This document shows positions 6,153-11,885 of a DNA stretch of 11,885 nucleotides, in pieces (the stretch's first letter is position 1; every line of letters starts with the position of its first letter). A model generated the notes under the pieces. That model was not told where the DNA came from, made no database searches, and worked only from the letters and a program-made list of their open reading frames with translations. The stretch lies in assembly GCA_024653795.1 (NCBI GenBank), contig JANLHY010000093.1, forward strand, positions 1 to 11,885, written 5' to 3'. The DNA comes from Candidatus Brocadiaceae bacterium. GTDB taxonomy: Bacteria; Planctomycetota; Brocadiia; Brocadiales; Brocadiaceae. A program made the position numbers and the translations under genes.

Positions 6153-6632
6153 CTAGTAGACTGCTACTGATTCACCAAATATACGGCACGTTACGTCGCC
6201 GGTGTGCGTATCGAACGCTATATTGTATCCCTTTGTACCGCCGGTTCTCGATGCCACAATCTTTATACTTTCTTCTTTCAATATCCTCCGCACCTCCAGC
6301 TCGTTTGATTCGCCTATATTAATCATACCGTTTGTTTCGAACATCTTAGCGCCGCCAAATATCTTGGCGTAAAGAGCGCCTCGGAAAGCCCCAGTGTTCG
6401 TTACCATATATGAAATAAAATATGGCAGCCCGGGATCGGCATATTTCGTTATTTTTAAATCCTTGCCGTTTTTCTTTGGGAGCATGATATGCAAAAGCCC
6501 GCCAATTCTATTCACTGGGTCGTGCAGTACAATTCCAATACATGAACCCAATAATGTCTTTAATATGTTAGGCGCTTCTGTTATTTTTAAATCACCTACG
6601 CCAACTGTAATAGCATTTGGAGTATAATTCAC
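6153..6632 (-). CDS. cheD: Chemoreceptor glutamine deamidase CheD
   Basis: CheD hydrolyses specific receptor glutamines to glutamates and, bound to CheC, raises CheC phosphatase activity. The fold is shown by the catalytic Cys31 in LLGSCIGIVLHDP, His48 in GGLLHIMLPK and a nearby Thr26. Other landmarks are the downstream blocks KIFGGAKMF and NIGESNELEVRRIL and the closing GGTKGYNIAFDTHTGDV. At 159 residues it is full length. The start codon is GTG, with GGGAGG about 10 bases before it, a slightly long spacing. An out-of-frame GTG lies in between. The gene lies between cheW and cheC in the same orientation; both flanking gaps hold repeat elements. Confidence 0.94.
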   Translation of the reverse strand: MNYTPNAITVGVGDLKITEAPNILKTLLGSCIGIVLHDPVNRIGGLLHIMLPKKNGKDLKITKYADPGLPYFISYMVTNTGAFRGALYAKIFGGAKMFETNGMINIGESNELEVRRILKEESIKIVASRTGGTKGYNIAFDTHTGDVTCRIFGESVAVY

Positions 6633-6658
6633 GTTTCACTTACCTCCCTTTTTAATGT

Positions 6659-6740
6659 TCAGGAATTTCAATCTTGTAGGGGCAATTCATGAATTGCCCC
6701 TACATGCAATATAGAAATAGTCGCCGAAGGCAACCTAATT
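6659..6740. repeat. Palindrome plus short-hairpin composite repeat (cheW-cheD gap)
   Basis: A perfect 30-bp palindrome at 6675-6704 is identical to 3672-3701, preceded by the same aggaatttcaat lead-in and followed by a reduced copy of the short hairpin repeat (6719-6740). The order of modules is the same as at 3658-3739, so the two loci carry copies of one composite repeat. The lead-in alone recurs at about 11200. Confidence 0.85.
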
Positions 6741-6789
6741 GCTAGCCACTTTTTATCCTCCCATAAATAACATAAATTAAGCCTTCGCA

Positions 6790-6919
6790 GTCCCCCTTAA
6801 TAAAGGGGGATTCAGGGGGTTGTGTTTTTTCTGGGTTATTCCCCGTTCCCCGTTTTCACGAGGACGAGTTTCACGAGGACAAGTTTACAACCCCCTAGCC
6901 CCCTTTTCTAAGGGGGATT
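6790..6919. repeat. Miniature element with tccccctta / gggggttgt inverted ends
   Basis: Terminal inverted repeats of about 33 bp with a few mismatches: 6791-6823 on the left, 6887-6919 on the right. Each end itself folds (cccccttaataaaggggg on the left, cccccttttctaaggggg on the right). The interior contains two tandem tcacgaggac motifs and accccgtt runs, related to the motif inside the element at 605-793. It is non-coding and lies about 50 bp downstream of cheW (which ends at 6972). Confidence 0.8.
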
Positions 6920-6971
6920 CTCTATGCCATACATCGTATAGCATACATAAATAAGATGAAACCCCGTACAT

Positions 6972-7478
6972 CTAGCTGGCTAAACTCTCTACGGCATTGA
7001 TATCCTCGGTTCCCAGAACCTTGTCTATATCGAGCAGAATTTTTACCTTGTCCTTTATCTTTGCCATACCAAGAAACATCTCGGTATCGACGCCGTTTCC
7101 AAAATTTGGTGAGGCCTCTAATTCCTCAGCCTTGACATCCAGTACCTCTGATACGGTATCTACAATAACACCTGTAAGGAGGTGCTGCACCTCAACTACG
7201 ATTATGCATGTTTCTTTTGTGTGCGCTGCCTCCTGAAATCCAAATTTTGACCTTAAATCTATTACCGGAATGACCTTTCCACGCAGGTTGATTACCCCCT
7301 TAATGTGGCCAGGTGTTTGTGGCACAGGTGTTATGTTCATAATGCCGATAATTTCTCTTACCTTAAGAATCTCTATGCCGTACTCTTCTCCACAGAGCAC
7401 AAAGGTAAGGTGTTTCCCTTCGTGTGACGATACTCCAGATACGTCTGGTTTTCTCTTTTGTTCCAATACTGCCTGCAT
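6972..7478 (-). CDS. cheW: Chemotaxis scaffold protein CheW
   Basis: CheW links chemoreceptors to the CheA kinase in the signalling array. A single CheW domain covers residues about 22-160. Landmarks are HLTFVLCGEEYGIEILKVRE, IIGIMNITPVPQTPGHIKGV followed by INLRGKVIPVIDLRSKFG, ETCIIVVEV, VDTVSEVLDV and the final KIKDKVKILLDIDKVL. The protein is 168 residues, with about 20 unstructured N-terminal residues. AAAGGAG lies 6 bases before the ATG. It is the first gene of the che series, and the 433 bp upstream contain repeats but no cheA and no receptor gene, so its kinase partner must be encoded elsewhere. Confidence 0.95.
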   Translation of the reverse strand: MQAVLEQKRKPDVSGVSSHEGKHLTFVLCGEEYGIEILKVREIIGIMNITPVPQTPGHIKGVINLRGKVIPVIDLRSKFGFQEAAHTKETCIIVVEVQHLLTGVIVDTVSEVLDVKAEELEASPNFGNGVDTEMFLGMAKIKDKVKILLDIDKVLGTEDINAVESLAS

Positions 7479-7608
7479 ATAAATCTCCTTTATAAAAAAT
7501 ATGTTACTCTATTTACCTAACCTGAACGAGCCACGATTGTTGCGCGGGGTTTATCCCCCATAAACGCTAACTTAAAATGACGGATCAATTTAACCGTGTG
7601 TTGAATAA

Positions 7609-7691
7609 CGAATATCGAACAAGGAATTTCGAATTATGAGGTTTTCTTATCCTTTATCCTTCGACATTCATTATTCCTTGTTCGATATTCG
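7609..7691. repeat. Element with perfect 19-bp inverted ends
   Basis: cgaatatcgaacaaggaat at 7609-7627 is the exact reverse complement of 7673-7691. The inner sequence continues with related tracts (ttcgaattatgagg, and cctcat at about 7701). This cgaatatcgaac type is another miniature dispersed repeat; it lies about 130 bp before the cheW start. Confidence 0.8.
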
Positions 7692-7754
7692 ATATTGGAA
7701 TCCTCATAAAAAGTAATAGCACTATCCCAACCTGATAAAAATATAGCAAAAACT

Positions 7755-7853
7755 AGTTAGCGCTTATGGAGGAAAACCCCTCTCTCGACACCGGCGGTCC
7801 TTGCCGGTAATTTACATGGAGGTTAAATCATGCAAATCTTGAAAAGATTATAA
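7755..7853 (+). other. Orphan leader-like sequence with ribosome binding site and 7-codon ORF
   Basis: On the + strand a hairpin, accggc/gccggt (7790-7795 with 7803-7808), is followed by ggagg (7818-7822) placed 7 bases before an ATG at 7830. The frame encodes only MQILKRL before TAA (7851-7853). The arrangement looks like the 5' leader and first codons of a gene whose body is missing, or a leader peptide. I did not recognise any known riboswitch class. Confidence 0.4.
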
Positions 7854-7911
7854 AACTTTAATATTAAGGAAATATTAAGAGATTGTTAATTTTATGTTAA
7901 ATTTGAAAAGG

Positions 7912-8367
7912 CTATTCATACTTGATACTCGGAGAATATTTAACATTAAATATCCTCATCACGCATAATGTCAAGATGATAAAGGTCAACATACCCATTT
8001 TGTATAGATCGAACTCTTTGAACAAACAGGCCATTACTTCTGTAACCATTATCACAATAACCGTATCGATAATGTAAGTTACCTTTACACGCCCTTCTGA
8101 AAAATACGCCAGCGTAGTTCTGGAAATTTCCAGGACAGCAAGTATAGTTAAAACATCTATAATAATGACTCGTAAGGCATGCTCTATGTCCCTTGTAGAT
8201 AATAGTCTTAAATGAAGGATTGTAATTATTACACCACCCAGCATGCCTGAGAGTATGGCAAGTATCAATATGCTGAGTATCCATCGAGCCAGCCTTTCAT
8301 AAAACAAAGATGGATTGAATTCCATCCATCTGTTCTTAAGAAAGCCTTTTGAAATCTCTAATTTCAT
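7912..8367 (-). CDS. PsiE-family membrane protein
   Basis: A 151-residue inner-membrane protein with four predicted transmembrane helices at about 27-54, 65-90, 96-113 and 123-142. The central part, ALRVIIIDVLTILAVLEISR followed by TTLAYFSEGRVKVTYIIDTV, matches the pattern of the PsiE family, named for a phosphate-starvation-inducible protein of E. coli whose biochemical role is unknown. A basic, soluble N-terminus of about 25 residues precedes the first helix. The ATG at 8367 has gaggt about 10 bases upstream, a moderate ribosome binding site. It lies 99 bp downstream of the zinc-ribbon gene in the same orientation and may be co-transcribed with it. The symbol psiE is withheld because orthology to E. 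coli PsiE is not shown. Confidence 0.78.
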   Translation of the reverse strand: MKLEISKGFLKNRWMEFNPSLFYERLARWILSILILAILSGMLGGVIITILHLRLLSTRDIEHALRVIIIDVLTILAVLEISRTTLAYFSEGRVKVTYIIDTVIVIMVTEVMACLFKEFDLYKMGMLTFIILTLCVMRIFNVKYSPSIKYE

Positions 8368-8466
8368 CGATTATGTACCTCAAAAACAACCGACAAAAAA
8401 CCTTACCGAACAAGCGCATCTTTAAGTAATGCTCCAAAAGACAGACTGAAAAAAATGAATTTATTA

Positions 8467-8739
8467 TCAAGCATCGGCATATTGTTTATTTTGAAGTTTC
8501 ATGATTGTTTGTATATAGTTCTTGCCAATAATTGCTGCACTGTCGTAATCAAAACTTTTCAAACACAATTGACATTCAACATAGTTGTCTTTTTGCCTTA
8601 AGTTGGGTAATATACCACTTGCTTCTGTTCGCACTCCTGATTCAGGTGATTGTCTAATAGCCTGAAAACTACCGGTAAATATCTTAAATTCTTTATCATT
8701 GCCACAATTAGGACATAAGAAAAAAGTACTCATTAACAT
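8467..8739 (-). CDS. Small zinc-ribbon protein of unknown function
   Basis: A 90-residue protein with two CxxC pairs: Cys9/Cys12 in CPNCGND and Cys56/Cys59 in VECQLCLKSFDYD, 43 residues apart. This is the layout of a treble-clef or rubredoxin-like zinc ribbon. The linker (about 24-50) is polar and lacks other motifs. There is no signal peptide or membrane segment. The start at 8739 is supported by AGGAGG 6 bases upstream; the in-frame Met3 is less well placed. Its function is unknown. A role as a nucleic-acid or protein-binding adaptor would be a guess. Confidence 0.7.
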   Translation of the reverse strand: MLMSTFFLCPNCGNDKEFKIFTGSFQAIRQSPESGVRTEASGILPNLRQKDNYVECQLCLKSFDYDSAAIIGKNYIQTIMKLQNKQYADA

Positions 8740-8810
8740 ATTTAGCCTCCTTTGTTTCGCTGAATTTATGAATTACTATATAAAGCTATACCCCATAGAA
8801 CTTATAATCA

Positions 8811-8853
8811 CCCCTCTTTCCCCTCCTTCGCAAGGAGGGGATGAAGGAGAGGT
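8811..8853. repeat. C/G-rich palindromic repeat
   Basis: A 9-bp perfect stem, cccctcctt/aaggagggg (8820-8828 with 8832-8840), closes a 3-base loop, with outer complementary blocks cccctctttc and gaaggagagg. It resembles the class of repeat inserted in cobB and at 11239-11278. Confidence 0.7.
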
Positions 8854-8901
8854 CTTCCATAGACTATTTACCATACCATATTGGTTATGGACACGAAAAC
8901 C

Positions 8902-8933
8902 GCCTGTCTGCGTGCGGGGACGCACAGGCAGGC
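8902..8933. repeat. REP-like imperfect palindrome
   Basis: gcctgtctgcgt and acgcacaggcaggc pair imperfectly around gcgggg. This gcctgtctgcgtgc type is a common dispersed intergenic palindrome. Confidence 0.65.
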
Positions 8934-8982
8934 ATAAATAAAATGAAAATTCCTATACAATTAAATTATGAAGATACTACGC

Positions 8983-9008
8983 CTTTTCCAAGACTGCACT
9001 TGGAAAAG
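8983..9008. repeat. Hairpin with 10-bp perfect stem
   Basis: cttttccaag (8983-8992) and cttggaaaag (8999-9008) pair perfectly around a 6-base loop. It lies 30 bp before the decayed gene at 9038, inside a 28-codon open frame starting at 8943 that has no ribosome binding site and is not called as a gene. Confidence 0.6.
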
Positions 9009-9037
9009 CTGGCCCTAAAGGGCAGTTGATTTCCTAA

Positions 9038-10210
9038 ATGGCTTCTCATTATACTGGTGTCACTATTTCGAGGACATCGATAGGGAGAAGTCAGATGATA
9101 ATTCAGGACGAATTTTCTCAATACTATGAAGAGTATCTTGATGGCACATATGATTGTGTAGACCGTATAGTTCTCAATGCCTATTTCCCCTGGCACAATC
9201 CATCGGTGGTTTCCGTACATGGTGGCGTATGCTGATGGACGGCGATGATAACCTTGACAACACGCACCTGATGCGGTTTGCAGGAAGATTTAGCCGAAGG
9301 ATTCGTTCCATATCATGGATCACCGGTGGGTCACCTGGTAATTAAACTCTGTACTCATCCTCCGTTCACTGCGCAAATCATGTTGAATGGACATGAGTAT
9401 GTGGCAATCCAGGCAAGGAAAGAGAATATTTCTTTCACCAAAGAAGGAAACTGCTTTACACATGTGGGTAACGCAACAGGCTTGGCCAGAGTCGCAGATA
9501 CCATGAGAGCCTCGTGCTCTGCAGGGCGTCTGGTTCAAGTCTGTGAGCGTTGGATTTACTCTGCGTGTCTGTGCTTTGCCCTGGATAGCGCAGAGCAGGA
9601 GAAAAGTGAATTTCGTTACTCGTATTCGGTATATCAGGTTGAGTACAGTCGTAATCTTCTCTTCACGCGTGGACACACTTTGGATCAAGTATTCCATGGC
9701 GTTATTGATCGAACCCGTGCGTTGCTTAACATAAAGACCGTGAAAACGATCTTTGGTTACAAACATCGCCCCTTTAAAAAGAACGCAGTGGGTGAAGGAA
9801 CTCGATGCGAGGTCGTGGTCGAGAGACCTGACTATGATCTGACGGTCTTCAAGATCCATTGTGGAAAACTGACCGTTAAGATATATAGCAAAGGCGAACT
9901 CGTACTGCGAATCGAGGCCGTTGCACATAACACGAAGGAATTGAGATGTGGAAAGGTGAGAGAGATAATGAAAGACTCTGATAGTAAGTATCAATCTCGT
10001 CAGGCTTCCTATGACCTGAAAAAATTCAGAGGCAAGGACTTGGTTTATAGGGTTGAGCATTCGCGCTGCTACCAAGTTACCAAAAATGGTTTGCGAATGA
10101 TAACCGCTTATATTGTTCTGCGTGAAAAGACCCTTATGCCACTGTTGGCGTGTGCCGGGAAGCGTAAAACAGGGCCAAAACCTCCGAATTGTTCTCAAAA
10201 TTTCAACTGA
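9038..10210 (+). pseudogene. Decayed gene of a hypothetical protein family, broken over three frames
   Basis: One protein appears to be spread over three frames. Frame 2 from 9038 reads MASHYTGVTISRTSIGRSQM and on to LNAYFPWHNP. An extra two bases near 9203 shift it to frame 1 (GGFRTWWRMLMDGDDNLDNT to RFSRRIR, about 9306). A short frame-3 piece reads IMDHRW (9312-9329). One missing base near 9329 returns it to frame 2 (GHLVIKLCTHPPF onward), which runs open to TGA at 10208. The largest intact part is about 290 residues and contains VCERWIYSACLCFALD, YSVYQVEYSRNLLF, VIDRTRALLNIKTVKTIFGY and YDLTVFKIHCGKLTVKIYSK. I recall similar proteins as recurrent, often multicopy, hypothetical proteins; there a longer stretch separates RRIR from IMD, so a deletion is probable here. 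Function unknown; no catalytic motif recognised. Confidence 0.72.
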
Positions 10211-10221
10211 AAACACTACAA

Positions 10222-10255
10222 ATAAAAAGGCACGACGAGATAACCCGCCGTGCCT
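10222..10255 (-). terminator. Rho-independent terminator of the PhoX-like gene
   Basis: Read on the minus strand, a 10-bp stem with one mismatch (aggcacggcg pairing with cgtcgtgcct) and a 9-base loop is followed directly by ttttta. It begins 38 bp after the stop of the PhoX-like frame (10293), in the right orientation. Confidence 0.85.
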
Positions 10256-10292
10256 GGAAAACAGGTTTCATTCTCAACAAATGATGGATGTG

Positions 10293-11159
10293 TTATTTTT
10301 CAACTGGTATGCTCATGAGAAGCAATTGGCCACCTTCTACAATTTCCGTAGTATTATACGGTGCATCGGTCTTGTGCGCCGGATCAGTTAATAAGTAATA
10401 ACGATACTTTTTCGTATCATAGCCCCCCTCCTTTTTAAAAACTCCGGTAACATCAATAATACCAGAAGATTCTTCATCTGAGGTAAAAGGAGACGCGGCA
10501 GAAATGGAAAGATCGCCAAAACGAGCAACATCGTGTCTGGCAATTTGTGATAACCAAATAGAATCAGGATTATAAATCCAAATCTTGGCATTGTAAGCTT
10601 GATTACCCGGGTCTTCTTGTATAAGCACGTGACCATCATCAACTGCAATATTATCAAACATTTGATATGGCCCTGTTCCATCAAGCAACATCTCGATTGT
10701 ACCGCCAAGCTCTGGTTGCGTTATATCATTGAAGGTCAATCTCCATAAACGAGAACGGCCTACCTGTGTACCAACACCGTCTTTGACTTGATCATAACGG
10801 TCTGTGGTTACGAAATAGAACCGTTGAGGATTTTTTATATCCCATGCACCATCTTCCGGACGGAGAAAGTTGGTAACACCATTTGCATCGCCTATCGTCT
10901 GCAAATCAGTTCCTGACAAATCTTTTGCATCACCGTAGGAAAAGAGTGTAAAGGCGCTTCCTGCTATACCCGTGTCTCTGTCTTCATTTGGAGTGTTTTC
11001 GATCTGAATGCCATAAAGGGTACCTCCATGCAGACCTGCTCTTTCTACCGGACTTCCAGTTTTCTGTTTCATGCCTATATAGACAAGTACTTTACCAATC
11101 CCTTCACCATCATCCAGGCCAATGACAATAGTTTTATCTTGCATGTAAGTGCATGCCAC
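10293..11159 (-). CDS. PhoX/DUF839-type phosphatase, 5'-truncated fragment
   Basis: The 288 residues match the C-terminal half of DUF839/PhoX-like proteins, exported metal-dependent beta-propeller phosphatases releasing phosphate from organic esters. Typical runs are DKTIVIGLDDGEGIGKVLVY, ERAGLHGGTLYGIQ, FLRPEDGAWDIKNPQRFYFV, GRSRLWRLTF, FDNIAVDDGHVLIQEDPGNQ and NAKIWIYNPDS. Complete members are much longer and have a signal peptide, absent here. The proposed start is a GTG with no ribosome binding site. The frame stays open upstream to a TGA at 11184-11186 and still reads like the family (FFRENAV), so the 5' part has been lost at about 11185. A repeat cluster begins right there (11199-11332). 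The fragment is unlikely to be an active enzyme. The 3' end and its terminator are intact. It could be called a pseudogene. Confidence 0.75.
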   Translation of the reverse strand: MACTYMQDKTIVIGLDDGEGIGKVLVYIGMKQKTGSPVERAGLHGGTLYGIQIENTPNEDRDTGIAGSAFTLFSYGDAKDLSGTDLQTIGDANGVTNFLRPEDGAWDIKNPQRFYFVTTDRYDQVKDGVGTQVGRSRLWRLTFNDITQPELGGTIEMLLDGTGPYQMFDNIAVDDGHVLIQEDPGNQAYNAKIWIYNPDSIWLSQIARHDVARFGDLSISAASPFTSDEESSGIIDVTGVFKKEGGYDTKKYRYYLLTDPAHKTDAPYNTTEIVEGGQLLLMSIPVEK

Positions 11160-11198
11160 TGCATTTTCCCTAAAGAAGGAAGCTCATAGCTTGTTGTA

Positions 11199-11332
11199 TA
11201 GGAATTTCAAAGTTGCCCACGAAAAGACGCGAAAGTAGCCTCCCCCTGTCCCCCTCCAGAGGGGGATAAAGGGGGAGGTTCGTGCTTTTTCGAGTGTTTC
11301 GTGGGTAATCTGTTGCCGCCGAAGGCCTAATT
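11199..11332. repeat. Composite repeat at the truncated end of the PhoX-like gene
   Basis: The lead-in aggaatttcaa (as at 3658 and 6661) is followed by an inverted-repeat pair, cccacgaaaagacgcgaaa (from 11216) with cgagtgtttcgtggg (ending 11305). Nested inside is a C/G-rich hairpin, cctccccc..gggggagg (11239-11278), of the cobB-insert type. A partial short hairpin repeat (11312-11332) closes the cluster. This is a third locus with the same outer modules but a different interior. Confidence 0.75.
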
Positions 11333-11343
11333 AATAAACTGCG

Positions 11344-11460
11344 GCTGGTTCAATCTTGTAGATTGAACCAGATGTTTTGAACTGGAGTATGGCTTTTAAA
11401 TAAGTTTCAGCCATGAAAAAAGGCAAATGTTTCGGTTCAATCGTGGACGATTGAACCAGC
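11344..11460. repeat. Double-hairpin repeat element, full copy 2
   Basis: Bounded by gctggttcaatc and gattgaaccagc like the copy at 4692-4809. The left hairpin (11346-11370) has loop ttgta and the right hairpin (11434-11457) has loop tgga, each one base different from copy 1. The central 60 bp are more diverged, so the hairpins are better conserved than the middle. Confidence 0.85.
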
Positions 11461-11548
11461 GATGAGGGTTGGATTGCTTCGCTCCGCTCGCGATGACAAC
11501 TTTCTTACTGCGTTTACTATAAACCCATTATTTATATTACCAATGATG

Positions 11549-11761
11549 TTACGTTAATAAAAACCTCTCTTTTTGTCCATCCTTTTTACCATCTTCCTTT
11601 CCTTCCCGGAAGATGGAATCTACATGCTTTTTGAATTCTGCTGCCATAGTATCAATCAATTTTTCTGTTTCGCTGGTGAATGTCTCACCGAATTCCTTGC
11701 CACTTTGCTTTTCAGCGCCATCCTCTGGTATGTTTGCAGATTGATGTGATTTCTTTTTCAT
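11549..11761 (-). CDS. Small charged hypothetical protein
   Basis: A 70-residue, highly charged protein (MKKKSHQSANIPEDGAEKQS at the start). Its C-terminal two thirds, ETFTSETEKLIDTMAAEFKK to FREGKEDGKKDGQKE, look helical and amphipathic. There is no signal peptide, membrane segment, cysteine or recognised motif. The start at 11761 is chosen over an upstream in-frame ATG at 11809 because AGGAG lies 8-9 bases before it; the upstream extension would also be read from the structured sequence at 11793-11841. Function unknown. It may be a coiled-coil accessory protein, but nothing in the neighbourhood supports a specific role. Confidence 0.55.
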   Translation of the reverse strand: MKKKSHQSANIPEDGAEKQSGKEFGETFTSETEKLIDTMAAEFKKHVDSIFREGKEDGKKDGQKERFLLT

Positions 11762-11792
11762 GAACCAGACTCCTGAGATTGTAACAACCAGT

Positions 11793-11841
11793 CCAGCACC
11801 GAATCTCACGCACGGTGAGGTAACGAGCCGTGTGAAGCTGG
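11793..11841. other. Structured sequence resembling a rearranged group II intron hairpin
   Basis: ccagc (11793-11797) pairs with gctgg (11837-11841), and inside it cgcacgg (11809-11815) pairs with ccgtgtg (11828-11834) with one G-T pair. The two strands look like the gagccgtgtgaa and ttcacgcacggt strands of a group II intron domain V, but in the opposite order to a genuine domain V. No reverse transcriptase is in view. The window ends 44 bases later, so the element may continue outside. Confidence 0.35.
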
Positions 11842-11885
11842 GAGAAGGGAGGTATCAGGCAACAACGCAAGTGAAGGTATAGAGC

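Larger units (their letters stand above)
7479..7911. other. Gap between psiE and cheW: repeat plus orphan leader-like sequence
   Basis: No gene of normal size is present. It holds an inverted-repeat element (7609-7691) and, further right, a + strand segment that looks like a gene leader (7755-7853). The rest (7854-7911) is very AT-rich. A promoter for cheW on the minus strand is expected here but could not be assigned. Confidence 0.6.

Noticed and set aside
8943..9029. 28-codon open frame ahead of the decayed gene
   Set aside because: No ribosome binding site, no recognisable product, and a hairpin runs through it; it cannot be supported as a gene.
9320..10216. Long minus-strand open frame of 298 codons
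   Set aside because: It is antisense to the decayed + strand gene, has no ribosome binding site, and its translation lacks protein-like motifs, while the + strand frame has coherent sequence that continues across frames upstream.
10388..10708. Minus-strand open frame of 106 codons
   Set aside because: It lies in another frame of the PhoX-like gene, whose translation is clearly the conserved one.
11762..11809. Upstream in-frame ATG for the small charged protein
   Set aside because: The inner ATG at 11761 has a good ribosome binding site, and the extension is read from a structured, probably non-coding sequence.

Overview
The window comes from a Gram-negative bacterium of moderate GC content, shown by an LptB-type lipopolysaccharide transport ATPase. 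The mix of a full-length cobalamin gene, a CheC/CheD-type chemotaxis system and heavy loading with small palindromic repeats reminds me of anammox planctomycetes (Brocadiales). That placement is from memory of genome style, not a demonstrated match.

Layout. Bases 1-402 hold the 3' end of lptB on the + strand. Bases 403-948 are gene-free and hold nested palindromic repeats. Bases 949-2505 encode CobB/CbiA (+ strand), whose reading frame carries a roughly 144-bp palindromic repeat insertion. From 7478 down to 2524, all on the minus strand, is a chemotaxis cluster in the transcriptional order cheW, cheD, cheC, cheY, cheR, cheB. It has no cheA or receptor gene inside the window. Further right on the minus strand are a PsiE-family membrane protein and a small zinc-ribbon protein. 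Bases 9038-10210 (+) are a decayed gene split over three reading frames. Then, on the minus strand, come a 5'-truncated PhoX/DUF839-type phosphatase fragment with its own terminator and a small charged protein. The window ends in a structured, unidentified sequence.

How it works together. CheW couples receptors to the kinase. CheR and CheB set receptor methylation. CheD deamidates receptors and partners CheC. CheC dephosphorylates CheY-P, and CheY carries the output. CheC and CheY overlap by four bases and should be translationally coupled. All other che genes are separated by gaps of about 170-340 bp, and each gap holds a different palindromic repeat element. One of these contains a recognisable remnant of a GxxExxY-family gene.

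I find no convincing new defence or mobile system. The notable signals are the repeat elements: one tolerated in frame inside cobB, several filling the che gaps, a 118-bp double-hairpin element in two full copies plus a half copy, and repeats nested inside other repeats.
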